Below, piece by piece: positions 10,918-21,790 of a stretch of DNA of 34,323 bases. A program made the translations under genes and the position numbers. The DNA is from Hypsibius dujardini. Its lineage: Eukaryota > Tardigrada > Eutardigrada > Parachela > Hypsibiidae. The DNA lies in the NCBI GenBank assembly GCA_001579985.1, contig LRSR01004109.1, forward strand, positions 1 through 34,323, in the 5' to 3' direction. The notes under the pieces are model-generated. The model saw only the letters and a program-made list of their open reading frames with translations, did not search any database and was not told where the DNA came from. Every line of letters starts with the position of its first letter. Position 1 is the first letter of the stretch.

Positions 10918-11320
10918 CGGAAGGTCTTCCGGAAGGAACTGGCGTTGTACGAAAAGTCCCACGACTTTGGCCAGGTTCAAGATTACGCGGGTGCCTTCCA
11001 GGATCAACGGGAGAAGGAGCTGAAGCAGGGCAACACCAAAACTTACTTTGATGGTAATAAATGCATTTAGCACAATCTTTTTACTCATGAATAATGGCAA
11101 CTACATTTATGCCAATCATCTACGTCAACAAAATGAAAAAAGTATCCGGGCTATATTTGTAAATAACTAACTGACATTGACCGATCAAACTATCAGGACT
11201 CCGTCCCCTGGCATCGCATCAAAATTCGGTGGATGCCAATGGACTCAGAATCATTAAATTGACTAGGAATCATGTTCAAACTTAATATTTGATTAATAGC
11301 CCTAAATCTCAATGTAACCG

Positions 11321-11614
11321 TAAAAATACCGATTTATAGAACTTTTTAAATAAATAGTTTTTAACATTGGCCGATCGAAAATTCGATTTGAAATTGATTG
11401 GCATGAGCAGAATTTTTTTTGGAGGTCAGGGCGGAACTATAGGACGTTTTCAAAATAGACCGGAGATTTGTACGGGCTGTTTCGGGAAAGTCTCCGCCCC
11501 CTGACGTCCAACAAAATTTCTGACCATGCCAATCCATTTTAAATGAAATGTTCGATCGGCCAGTGGCACAAACTATTCATTTAATTAATTATTCGGTAAA
11601 ATCGGTATTTTTAC
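11321..11614. repeat. Long foldback hairpin (about 115-bp arms)
   Basis: The left arm (11321-11434) and right arm (11494-11614) are imperfect inverted complements. Matched blocks include TAAAAATACCGATTT, AAATAGTTT, TGGCCGATCGAA, GATTGGCATG and GGTCAGGGCGG-like sequence, around a loop of about 60 bp. There is no coding capacity. It resembles a foldback-type nonautonomous element. A degenerate arm-like stretch (TTGACCGATCAAAC) lies just left, near 11176. Confidence 0.85.
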
Positions 11615-11624
11615 AATGAAAAGC

Positions 11625-12717
11625 ATGAAAAATCGACAATCTCCCAGCGTCTTCAGAGCTTTAAAATTTCGCCAAAAAATATTCTTGGGGCTTCGCCGAT
11701 GAAATAAACTTCAGAAATTGTCGAAAATATTGAGCTGATTCTAAAAGGAAAACGGAGGCATTCAGCAAAATCGTCCCAAGTCAGAGGAGCGCCACGTATG
11801 TAGACAGTGATGGTCAGCTGAGAAGGATGCGCCCTTGTTAAGCACCTTACATAGTGAACCATTTTTTCTGTTTGTTGACCCGGCATTTTAGGAATGAGCC
11901 AGCGATTCCATACCGGTTTGTATATAGGACAAGTATAATTCACGGCAGCTCTCTCGCTTGCTAACACTTTCGCTCTCGTACCTGCTGTTTGAACTTCCGG
12001 GTGCCGTCGTTCGAATTGCTTTTATACAACATGTAATGTGGAAACGTTGAGGAGGTCGCATATCGATTAATCAAACAAAAATTATAAAGATTTATTTAGA
12101 AAGGGGTCGTTTGGACTATTTAGTAATACATTAGTTACGATTGTTTTTTGGTTGCTCATTTTGTGGGCTTTTACAGATCGTCGAACATTTTTAACAGATG
12201 AAAAACTCAAGCCGAATATTATTATTGGACCAGATGGACTTCTTCAATCTTCAATAAAGTGGCTTTTAAGGTACCCAATTTTCAAGCCACACCCCCTTTA
12301 CCGATCGGCATGGTTGATGCGGTATTGGAAAAAAAGAATTTTTTCCTTTCGTATGGCATCAAAAAATTATTTTTGAATATTTACTCATTCTTCCACATTT
12401 TTGCGTTTTGCGGAAAATCAGTAAAACTGCAAAACGACCCATTCTAAATAAGTTCTCTCATCAATTTAATTTCACGTGGTCGTGCAGAACACCGAAGGGG
12501 AATGAATGTATCACAAAATAACATCAGCGCGACAGTGAACAAAAAGTAGAAAGAAAGTAGTAGTGAAAGAACGCAAAAAATGCCAATGCGAAAGTAATCG
12601 GGTTATAACGAGAAGAGGAATGAAACATCACCGAACAAAAAACCCGATCTGCGCATGCATTTTTTAAAGCTGTCGAATCAACCACAATGTTGCCGTCTAT
12701 CCGATCGTATTGCGCGA
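11625..12717. other. Intergenic region, no convincing gene
   Basis: It holds an open frame on the minus strand (11967-11653, about 104 codons, no ATG at its start). That frame has moderate coding look but no splice context or family match, so it is left uncalled. A MITE-like inverted-repeat element lies at 12092-12452. Confidence 0.4.
12092..12452. mobile_element. MITE-like element with terminal inverted repeats
   Basis: The left end reads TTATTTAGAAAGGGGTCGTT. The right end, reverse-complemented, reads TTATTTAGAATGGGTCGTTT. The element is about 360 bp, AT-rich and noncoding. The outermost TTATTTAGAA/TTCTAAATAA are perfect complements and may include a short target duplication. The superfamily is not clear. 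Confidence 0.6.
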
Positions 12718-13541
12718 CTAGACAGTAGTAGTACCAACAACAGGAGGGGCTCCCTCGTCGGCGCCAGTCAGCACGGGAACGTTCATCTTCAGATCCACGG
12801 TGTGGTGAGCTCCTCCGTGGGCAGCAGCAGCGGGTCCGCGCAGCTCCATCAGCGCCTTCAGACCGACGTAAAAGCAGAAGGCCTGAAACGGGAAGTAGGT
12901 CAGCCCCAACAACAGCAGGATCGCCTTGGTTGCGATCTCTGCACGCCCCTCCTCCTTCTCGGTGGTCCCCAGCATGTAGACGACGCCGTAGATGAGGGTG
13001 GCCATAACGACCAGCCAAGCCACGCCGGTCATGGCCAGGTAGGTCGCCATACGACGGACGCGTTCGCGGACAAGACAGCCGGCGACGAGGGCACCCGCGA
13101 CCTCGAACGCGGTTGCCGTCATTGTCATGCCAGTCAGAGGATGCGCAGGCCCTACAAAAAAAACTGCTGTGTTGTGTGGCGTTTACGATGATGTGTCGTC
13201 GCGGGTTGCCAATACACAGCGTGTGTGTTCAGAATAAAGTTGCAAATACACAGTGCCGACCGAAAATTAATTTTCCCAGTTTCTGGGGACAGATCTTCTA
13301 GAGGGAGAACCCTTCCAGATAAATTCAATGATTGATGGACAAGCATTTATGTTGCCAATTCATTCACTTACCGTGGATTAACAAGAGTAGGATGGCCAGC
13401 GGCGGGATGATGCAGGAGCGGGCCACGCCACCCGCACAGATCACGACCTACACAAAAGCGCATACAGTGAAAAGCAAAGGGAAATAACGTGTTGAAATGG
13501 CTGCAAAAACAGTAACAACAACATACCGTAGAGCGAGACAT
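12718..13541 (-). CDS. Small four-helix membrane protein, family unknown
   Basis: Three exons (13541-13527, 13447-13372, 13151-12718) join in frame into 174 residues. The first coding exon is only five codons (MSRST), with a GTATGT donor. Four hydrophobic segments are visible: about residues 6-30 (ending LAILLLLIHG), 39-55, 63-88 (GVAWLVVMATLIYGVVYML), and 104-128 (AILLLLGLTYFPFQAFCFYV). A Gly/Ala/Pro-rich soluble tail containing AAAAHGGAHH follows. The size and layout resemble tetraspan vesicle or junction proteins, but no signature motif allows a family call. Codon use is strongly GC-rich, unlike the AT-rich flanks, which supports real coding. Confidence 0.75.
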
Positions 13542-13887
13542 GGTTGTTGAATTGAAGGGTCACAGATCTTTCATCCAAAAAAAAGGGAAAATTGGAAACC
13601 TGTCGTTGGTCTGGCCGATGAATCTCGAAAAATTCTGAAGCTGTTCAAACCCGGTTAGCACTGCTACATGTATAGACGTGTTCAGTTGCCGGTAAATTAA
13701 AAGGCAGCGCGGGATACTTACCGTGTGTAATATGGGATAAAAACTCTGAGAAAATCCGCTGCCAAAAAGTTAAGAAATGGAATTTGGTTCACTAAAATTA
13801 TGAGAGAAATACATCGAGACGTGCAGTGCACTTTTACAGCTTTTTCTGACTTGTAAGGTCTTCCAAACGGACCGCAAAGCCTGAACC

Positions 13888-13930
13888 GACAGAGAGACAG
13901 AGGGACAGAGAGACAGAGGGACAGAGAGTA
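13888..13930. repeat. (GACAGAGA/GACAGAGG)n purine repeat
   Basis: An 8-bp unit alternating GACAGAGA and GACAGAGG, about five copies. Confidence 0.85.
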
Positions 13931-14332
13931 TGAAGGTAGGCGGGTTGAAGCTGTCGTCATACGTCGTCGTGCAGCTCTTCTGACTGGTGCAAGTCTTTAT
14001 AATTGCAATATGCGGTGTGATTGGTGTCTCGATAAATGCAACATAATCGTATCCGCCCACCAAGCGAATTTTTCCTTCGACCGGACCGTAAAGCGTGGAC
14101 ATCTTTGAGACAACGCACAGGCGGCCTTGAACGAGCATGCAACACACAGGGCTCAACCGAGCTGGTGTTAAAAAATGCGCTTGCGTCTCGATAAGTGCCT
14201 CCGAGATTTCTCTCGCTGAGTGGAATGTCATGGTGGTCCTTTCTGCACGAAACTGGATTGGTGAAGCCGGCGCGAGTTTCCTCGTGTTCGTCGCCATGCT
14301 CATCCTCCATTTCGAAAATAAACGAAGGCAGG

Positions 14333-14371
14333 CAAACAAGCAGGCAGGCAGGCAGGCAGACAGACAGACAG
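14333..14371. repeat. (CAGG)n(CAGA)n microsatellite
   Basis: Tetranucleotide tract switching from AGGC/CAGG to CAGA; on the opposite strand it is of the same CTGT/CTGC class seen elsewhere in the window. Confidence 0.85.
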
Positions 14372-14706
14372 ATTGCAATGTGTGCAAGAACATATCGGAC
14401 GCCTAGTGTCGTGGCAAAATTTAATGACGCCGTTCTGAAAGAAATGTTTCGAAAAAAGCTGAAAAAAAAGCTGAAAAAGAAATGAAAAAAGCTGAAAAAA
14501 TCTCGCAAGACCGTTGCAAAACAGAACAACAGATAAATAATTGAATAATAAACCGGACACGCCGTCAAGGTGTTTACACCGGAAACACTCTTAATTTAAA
14601 CTGGAACCTCTATAGAACTCTTAATGAATCGGGCAATATTCGCTGTAATCAAAATGATATACAGTCGATAGATAGTCGATAGATATCGTACGGTTTTGCT
14701 TCGGAG

Positions 14707-14715
14707 TATAAAAGG
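14707..14715 (+). promoter_or_regulatory. TATA-like box without an assigned gene
   Basis: TATAAAAGG preceded by GC-containing sequence. No coding exon was found downstream on this strand, so a promoter role is doubtful. It may belong to a noncoding transcript or be chance. Confidence 0.2.
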
Positions 14716-15294
14716 AGATTTTGTCAGATGGTTCCGTATCACGGGGAAAGATGCAGTAAGAGGACCTGACGAGTATTAATCTCCACCAGCTTCTTGCACC
14801 ACTCGTAGGAGATGGTAAAACTAAGGGCTGATCAATGCAACGAGCGAAGCTGAATCGAGTACGACGTACTCTGTGGTTAGCAGAATACCTAAAATAGCAA
14901 ATTGCATGTTACATTCGCTGTAGGATTCATAAATTTATTTCCTTTACTCAAAAGAACGATTTCTATCAGTCTGCATATTAGTGCGGACCACCGAAGAATT
15001 AATTGTGTGTTTAAAGTACAATCCTACAATTTTTTTAAAAATTAAATATGTTTGAAAAGCCTTTTTCTGCAAATCAGTTTCGCGCAGACGGCACATTTTG
15101 ACTGCAGTGAAACATTAATGTTTGCCGGAAATTGGCGAAATAAAATATTTTTCTCTTTTAATTTGGAATTTAATTTAATAACCAGTAAATGTTTTTAGTG
15201 ATCCGATGAAAGTAATTCGTTATTTGTTTGTTGGTTATTTGGTCACTCCATTTTTATGAAAAAGTCTAACTCAGTGGTTTCTATTAAATTCACC

Positions 15295-17672
15295 TCAATT
15301 CAAATAAGGAAAACGAAAACACGGTCTCTCTATTAGTGCGTTAAAAAACTTTAGGTAATTCTTCGCCTTACCGGTCAAATGTTCGCGCGTCAAAAATGGA
15401 TGTTTCAACGTGTCAGCCAAGCTCAGTCGCTGCTGGGGATCGGGATTCAGAAGAGCCTTGACCAGCAGCACGCAGGTGTAAATGTCCGCTTTTTCGGCAG
15501 CTCCATCCAGTCCGGTGAAGCTGGACACGCTTCTCACCTGGGCCACCATCTGGTGCGTCAGTCCGTCAGCAGTCTGCGACGGATCCAAATGGAGGTCCTT
15601 AGCATGCGAAAATTGAGGATAAAGTTGTTGGCCAAGCAACAGTTCGGCCAGAATGCATCCGAGAGACCACATTTGAGATGCAATAGTGAGCGGCAGGCCA
15701 CTGTGCATTTCCGGTGAATGATAGGCCTGTGCAACGGAATCCATAACCTGAATGTCAAACAAATTTGGTATGAACAGACCTGAGCAAGAGACGAAACAAA
15801 AAGTGGATTCTCAATCACGCCGAATTTGTTTCTATAAATGGAGGCTCTTACAGGATGATTTTAGAAATTTAACTTACTTTGTCGCTCATTTTGGATTTGC
15901 CGTAAAAAAACTCGGAAGTTCAAAAAATATGTTATACGAGGGGCAAACCATAAGTATGTCACTTCATGTTTTACTTCTGGGCGCGAGGCTTTTTTATTCT
16001 CCCGGCTTGCTAGCATATATAAGAGACTTGCACGTTAGCCTTTCAAGTTTCATGAATCTAGCTTTAAGAATCCGGAAGATCTGATTTATTTTCGGAGATA
16101 CACTTTTCAAAAGTGATATAGTTGCATTTGACTGTCAGTTTTCGCGCACCAATAGATGCATTTGGGAAATTTACGAAGGCAAAAAATGCCAGATGTACTC
16201 AGTCCTACGGGTGAACTGACATTGATTGTGTCCAAGAAATGCCCTACAAGACAATTCGATTCTCGTGATGGACGTCGAAGTTCTCCTTAAGTTCAATCAA
16301 TCAAGCAACAGGATTAAAGCTGTAAAGAATGCTCTCGGTGAGGTTTGGTCATTTGTATCTTTTTTCTCTTGTGCTCAGTGAAAACAAAATTTGTGCATTT
16401 CCTCGTTTAGATCTTTGTATTCCTAAATTAATAATGTTAGCTCAAATTTTTTTTAAGCACTAGGTATTCTGTATTAAATAGAAGTTATGGCTCGATTTCC
16501 TACGATCAGGTCTAGCAAGCATGACTCTATTAAAAATATTTTTACTCCTCGAGTTTTGATTAGATTGCTACAAAACCTTTTGGAATCAATTGGCGAGAAA
16601 TAGATGTTATTTATCATAACAAAATATTTAAAAAAATTCAAATAGAACCGGGATATGAACCAAAGGACATCACTTATGGTTTACCCCTCGTATTTCCTAT
16701 CATTCATTTTCACTGTCGATTTCTTTCTTTCTTAACCACTTTTCACTTTTCATTTTTCATTGTCTGTTTAAACTCCAATTTCGAGTCGCTTGGCATTAGC
16801 AGAACAATATTTAGGTTGGGGGGAGGGGAGATGCCTATGAATATTTTCGAAAATGACACTCCGCTAGTCCCGATCAGGTTGAAAAAAGATTCATCGTTCC
16901 GCCTACCGACCAGCAAAAACAAACCTTGCTGAAACCGTACGACTCCAAACAGAATTATTTAACAACAAACAATTTATAAAATAAATTGCTTTTGTAAATC
17001 GAAATTTGTTTCCACGAAAATCTTTCGCTCTTTTTGCACTTTCCGAATTTTTTTCTCAACGACTCCAAAGAATTACAGAAGGATGATAGGTTTCTAAAAG
17101 TGCAGTACAAAATGGAGACAGACGACTATTGGTTTATCAGTTGAAGACATCCTAATCGAATGTCGTAAAGTCAATTGATTTCGGGGGTTCATATGCTTCC
17201 TCAAAATTCCTCACTTTTTTCGCTGACAATTATCCAGCAATCATAATTGGCCAAGCGTGGCCAAGCGTGACCTTTTTGGAAACCAACTAACATTCAGTTT
17301 CGGTTGATTCTACGCCGTGGAGAATATCTGTACCGGTATTTTATTAAATCATGCTGTTTTAGTCGTCTCTTTTGCGGTTGAATGCTGTTTACCGTAATCT
17401 GCCAGGGTAGGTGGGAATCCGTCAGCAGAATCGTCATCAGATTGAGATTGCTGTGGCCTGAGTGGCGCGCCTCGCGTTCCTTCAGGCCACTCAACAATGC
17501 CAGGGCGAGTTGTCGAATCAAAGTAATAGATAGCAGCTTTTGCTCACGCTGCTTCAGGAACTCACTCAAAGTGACGACGGTAGTGCGGACATTTTGCGGC
17601 ATGAGTGGAGCAGACGTCAAGTTGAATTCCAGATTGTGGTCTACCAACTCGTCATTTATCGCAGCCGTGGAC
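15295..17672 (-). CDS. HIPK/DYRK-like kinase with degenerate catalytic residues (partial)
   Basis: Two exons are recognised. The upstream exon (17672-17393) covers the hinge to the catalytic loop: LSEFLKQ, then LIRQLALALLSGL, then HSNLNLMTILLTD. There the canonical HxDLKPxN loop has lost its aspartate and lysine. The downstream exon (15779-15295; entry could instead be 15747) has AYHSPEM (APE-like), QMWSLGCILAELLLG (DxWS aspartate replaced by Gln), AEKAD, and a C-terminal QRLSLADTLKHPFLTREHL, which resembles HIPK kinases. The exons are separated by about 1.6 kb that includes a mariner-like MITE. The DFG segment was not placed: the phase-0 exit of the first exon does not match the 15779 entry. 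Residues before the hinge were not found. It is either a pseudokinase with an unresolved exon or a decaying gene. Confidence 0.55.
15935..16692. mobile_element. Mariner-like MITE in the kinase intron
   Basis: TA-flanked terminal inverted repeats. The left end begins CGAGGGGCAAACCATAAGT (15937). The right end, reverse-complemented, is CGAGGGGTAAACCATAAGT (to 16690), followed on both sides by a similar ATGTC block. The start TACGAGGG with a TA target site is typical of mariner/Tc1-type ends. The internal 700 bp has no recognisable transposase motif, so it is nonautonomous. Confidence 0.85.
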
Positions 17673-19756
17673 CTGCGTCACATAATAAACAACATGTAAA
17701 ACTGATTTTAGAAAGAAATTGATTAAACAATTTCGCTGAAATCAAAGTGGAAATAAAAAATATTTTAAATATATACCGGTATAAATTTTTACATAATAGT
17801 TATAGTTCGCTCAACTAATTTAGGTAAATTTTGCAGAGTAATTAAATGTGAATAAATAAATGCGGCGTAATATTGCGATAAAAAATTAAATTTATTTATT
17901 TAAAAAAATACAGTCTCGTTTCAAAGTTAATAATAGTATACGACGCTCGTCGGTGGACCTGTGTGTTCTTCATGGACTAGCTCTGTACTCTGCAACTTCC
18001 GGTCGGGTGCGAAAGTCCCGTAGTAACCTTGAAAAATATTCTATACGATCCGAATCTATTCTGAATTATATTTTCGATTTGCGATCCCGAGATATGTAAG
18101 CGCGTGCTATTATGAGCTTTGTTCAATGAAAATTGTTTCATAAACCATCTGGCAAACCTTCTATAATTTTGGGCTATACCGCCTACTATCCAGATTGATT
18201 GATTGGGAGGCTGGGGTTTTCTAAACTTCTCGTTCAAATGTCTGTGCTACTGTATAATTTGGATGAAAACACGGGAAAAATTGTTGGTCAATCGAACGAT
18301 CCCTAATTCTGCCCACCGGTGCGGTAAATTTTGCCCGTACGGTTACAGCATTACGCCCGTAATCCATCAATCAAACTTAAGATTACCATAAAAAAATGTA
18401 TTCATTACAAATCAGAATATAGCTCGACTTCCTCCACGAAAAACTCCCCGTTAAAAAGAAACTAAAATTCACTTCTCTCTTCATTAACACGCGACTACTG
18501 CTTCACCGGACAAGCCATCATAATCACTCTCGTCACTGAAAGCGACTCCAACAACTTTCCAACTCACCGACTACTCGGCTTATCTGATTTTCATCAATAA
18601 TTTCGACTGTAATGAAGGAGTTCCTGATCAGCTGAGGACAATGGCGGCCTGGCTTCTTCAGATAATTAAAAAAATCAAGAAATCAATGGAAAAAATCCTG
18701 TTTCAGACGCAAGGTGAACCAAAATCAAATTTTAAAGACCGAACGCGTCAAATCAAAAATAAATTGCTCGCAGTCTTGTGCTCCATTCTCTGAATCAATC
18801 AGACACTGGTGGCTATTTACGCGTGTTCTGTTCAACCGAACATGTTCCCGTCTTTTCACCAAGGTTATACAGTATAGTTATTTATCGTTATGCCCCTATA
18901 ATTTAAAACATACTTTTAATCTGTGAGCCTCTTTTGGCATGATTAATTTTTGAAAATAAAATAAGCTGAATGGAGAGACATTTTCATAACGAAGGAAACA
19001 GCCAAATGAACTAAATGATTGATTGATTGATTGACTGAAGATTGACTTTGTTCTTCTAGACTTTTTTTCAACTGTCTGTGCTAAAGTTACGTAATAATTA
19101 TGCACTAAAAATTAAAAACATTCACTCTAATCTGTGAGCTTCATTTTGACATGGCAGCTTTTGGAAAATAACAAGAAAAAAACGAACAGAAATTTTCATA
19201 ACGAAGGACTCGGAAACAGCTAATTAAAAACATTGATGGATTGATTGGCTGAATGCTTGGTTCTCCTAGACTTTTCTTTCAAGTGCGTGCTATAGTCAAA
19301 TACTAGTTATGCCCTTAAAATCCAAAAGTATACTTTCTCTGAGCTTCATTTTTGCATGACTATTTTGTGAAGATAAAATAAATAGAATGGACAGTAATTT
19401 ACATAACTAAAGACTCGGAGTCAGCCAAAGCAACTAAATGATTGCTTGATTGAATAAAATTGGACTGTCCCTGGTCAAAGAAAAAGCGGAGTTGGCATCG
19501 GCCTGCCCGGTCCAGGAGGCGAGAGAAGCTGTACATGGTAGCTTGCCGTTTAATTTGACCTATTGCATAAACTTCCACCACACGATTATAACAAAATTTA
19601 GCACGATAAAAGAGCATCATAGAACTGTGCGATCAATCAATCAATCGATTGCTTGATTATGCTCGAAGTTTTACAGGCGAGTTTTGCGGCTTCATTTACT
19701 AACAATTGTGCGTGAATCAATCGATCGAGTGGTAGATTTTGCCGCGACCGGGTTTC
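17673..19756. other. AT-rich stretch without a recognised gene
   Basis: No exon could be supported. The minus-strand frame 18237-17977 (about 86 codons) lacks splice sites and matches nothing I know. The right half is a tandem array with a 210-bp period. TGATTGATTG and its complement are scattered from 18195 to 19730. Confidence 0.45.
18870..19460. repeat. Diverged tandem array, about 210-bp period
   Basis: Three successive copies share ordered landmarks. TATGC followed by an A-rich stretch occurs at about 18889, 19099 and 19309. CTGTGAGC(C/T)TC, or a close variant, follows each. Then come a GAAAATAA-like tract, a CATAAC(G/T)AA block, CGGA/AACAGC(C/T)-like sequence and a TGATTGATTG cluster. 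The even 210-bp spacing shows tandem duplication followed by divergence. There is no coding capacity. Confidence 0.75.
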
Positions 19757-20348
19757 TTACTGTGTAACGTGAACTTGATCTTCCTGCGGGGATTCGGCCG
19801 CGCGTTTTTGCACTCCTTTCTTCCATGGTTGGTGTCTATCGGGAGTGTAGCGATTGCGAAAGGCCGTCACCCAACCCTGACTTGGACGAAAGTCAGTCCT
19901 GCCTAGCGGTTGTGCTTGACGCTGTCCTTCCCGTATCAGATCTGCGGACGTGACGCGAATGCCAGCGTCCAGACGTTCGTGGTAATACGGTACAATGGCT
20001 TCGTTGATGGCCTTAAACTTGGACTGAGGAGCCCGTCGTTGCATGTTGGAATTGTAGACTCCGCGCAAGTCCGTCGACATGATCCGTGAGACGGTATATG
20101 GTGGCAGGTTGTGACGGTCTGCCAGGGCCTTCTGGCTCGTCTGCAAAAAGAAACAACCTTACTGTTTATTAGCATTGCTAATAATTTCATCATATGTACT
20201 TAGCAATTAAAATTAAATTAATTGAAAATTAAGGGAAAATTAAGCGACCACCAACACCGGATTCGGCCAAATTCTGGATGCATTTCTTGACGTGTAGCGA
20301 TAAACGGTTGTCCTCGGTCTCGGCAGGCTGAGAAACTACGGATGCCAT
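19757..20348 (-). CDS. CENP-B/Tigger-type DNA-binding protein (domain only)
   Basis: The second exon (20140-19757) is clear. It holds a pipsqueak-like helix-turn-helix, TSQKALADRHNLPPYTVSRI. About 70 residues later comes the CENP-B-type FRPSQGWVTAFRNRY motif, followed by a basic tail. The first exon (20348-20256) is proposed to supply the N-terminal helix (SLHVKKCIQNLAESG). Its donor would be GGT|GTTGGT, which is weak. The total would be about 158 residues. No DDE transposase domain follows. A donor-like CA|GTAAGA overlaps the stop, so a further 3' exon is possible. This is either a relic of a pogo/Tigger transposon or a host protein made from its DNA-binding part. Confidence 0.6.
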
Positions 20349-20917
20349 CGATAAGAAGATTGGAAAAAGCTAAATAAAATGGCCGTATAAAAGTTTTCGA
20401 TACGCAGCAGTGTGAGTTGCAGTTCTCCAGCGCACCATGATCTGCGTAACTGCAAGGGCAGTTGAGCTCGCTGATGGGTGTGAACCTCCACCAGCTCCCT
20501 CCCAGGTGAGAAAAACATCTGATTATTTTTTCACACTCTTGATATGTTGTCCTGTTACCAGAAAATTTAATTATTTCGAAATCCATCTGTTTTGCCATCC
20601 ATACCCTTGTGAGAAGGAAGGGGTCGCAGCCGTCTGGGCGCTCGTGTACGGTTAAGACCGGGGGGGGGGACAGGGAAGGGGGTTCTAAGAAACCGATTTC
20701 AACCTCACGTCACTACTCAATCCGCCCTTGCATAAGTGAATCGAAGGCCAAATCGGCTGCGTTAGCAAATCTCGCTGGGCTGTATGGCCGCTACAGTCGG
20801 AAACGAATCGGCGCCCACATTGTAGACGATGTTGCGCAGTACGTACGACCTGCTCAATGGTAATTGCTGCCGTGGGGAAAGCCATGACTATTGTTGCAGA
20901 GCCTCAGGGGCCTACAG

Positions 20918-21075
20918 AAAAACTACAACAAAAAAACAGCAACAAAAAACGAAAAAACAAAACAAATTACGAAAATCGTAATAACGAAAAAAGGGAAAGT
21001 ACGAAAAACTAAAACTCCAAAAGTGGGATAACTACGAAAATCGAAACTAAGAAAAAGTGAAAAGACGGAAAAACC
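20918..21075. repeat. Degenerate purine-rich (ACGAAAA-like) repeat
   Basis: Irregular repetition of ACGAAAA, GAAAAAC and CGAAAATCG words, almost all A and G with scattered C. It reads as low-complexity DNA. Confidence 0.7.
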
Positions 21076-21790
21076 AAATTTTTTAATTTAATTTAATTTT
21101 TTGGCCGGCCAATGTCCGCGACTCTAGCTTGGCCGTCCCAACTCTAGGAGTTTCTAACATTCTAATATTGATAATTTAACTGTTGACGATTACCTAAATG
21201 TCCATCGTTTATTTTTATTATTTGCCAGTTTAATTGCCACACAATTATTTGACCAATTTAAAATTCGATCGAGCGCCGTCCCCCCCCCCCGTGTGAGGCT
21301 TTGAGTCCAATCAAGACGGCCAACGAAGTATGCGAAAGCTGGAGCACCTCCTTCGGGTCCCATCACTCTTCCTCTGAAATTATCAACTACTGTTTTTGAA
21401 AAATTATCAATATATTTAATGCTCGTAATGAATATTACGAAAAGACGGCTTTCGAACAACATTTTCTGGACTTTGCACATCTATTGGCATTGACAGACAT
21501 TGGTAGAGTAAAGCCTGGAAAAATAATTCTTATCGAAATCGACAGAGACGACTTGCTGAGTCTTTCCACCTTGACTTCTGCTGAGCGTGTTGTTTACAAA
21601 TCCAATCAAAATTCGAACGATATTTAAACCCTTAATTAGCTGTTCCTTTAATCCGCTCTACCCTACGCCTACTTTTTGCTCTAATCTAGTCATAGCCTCG
21701 GCTCGGTATGAGCGAACTCATAGACTGATTTCAAAATTGAAAGCTTGATTAGATAAAAGAAGATACTTTTTTTTTAAATGTAAGGCTTTG

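Larger units (their letters stand above)
9583..11053 (+). pseudogene. Broken cytochrome P450 (exon 3 relic)
   Basis: The sequence matches exon 3 of the intact P450 at 24827-25354. Damage is plain. Exons 1 and 2 are absent: homology jumps from the upstream flank straight to the intron before exon 3. About a dozen bases are lost at the exon start. A GGA to TGA change creates a stop at 9642-9644. A 907-bp insert splits the exon at 9963-10869. There are no exons 4-6, so the I-helix, ExxR and haem-binding parts are gone. The long frame starting MGKSRLQ at 9645 is only the part after the stop and should not be annotated as a gene. Confidence 0.92.
7405..11090. repeat. Segmental duplication, copy A (intact hydrolase, broken P450)
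   Basis: From hydrolase intron 6 through the hydrolase 5' exon, the intergenic DNA and P450 exon 3, this stretch is nearly identical by eye to 22700-25380. Relative to copy B it lacks P450 exons 1-2, carries a 907-bp insertion in exon 3, and keeps hydrolase exons 2-4 that copy B has lost. Homology fades just after the exon-3 donor (about 11090). Confidence 0.93.
13542..15294. other. Gene-poor stretch with simple repeats
   Basis: It contains a purine tract (13888-13930) and a CAGG/CAGA tract (14333-14371). Overlapping open frames on the minus strand at about 14303-13770 have an ATG start and a possible peptide ending NPPTFILSV, but no splice context or known motif. Its 3' end runs into the simple repeat, so I leave it uncalled. 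The part from 14800 to 15290 is AT-rich and shows nothing. Confidence 0.4.

Noticed and set aside
11653-11967. 104-codon minus-strand frame
   Set aside because: It lacks a true ATG at its start and has no matching splice partners or motif; it could be a decayed exon.
13770-14568. Three overlapping minus-strand frames of 86-207 codons
   Set aside because: They overlap two simple repeats, none has splice support, and I recognise no family. One from an ATG at 14303 could be real but cannot be supported.
15748-15830. Extra 16-codon kinase exon (KFGVIENPLFVSSLAQ) supplying a DFG-like motif
   Set aside because: It would need a 32-bp intron with a weak donor and its entry phase does not match the upstream exon.
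20661-21291. G10 and C11 runs about 620 bp apart as ends of a mobile element
   Set aside because: Only the homopolymers are complementary; the sequence next to them does not match well enough for terminal repeats.
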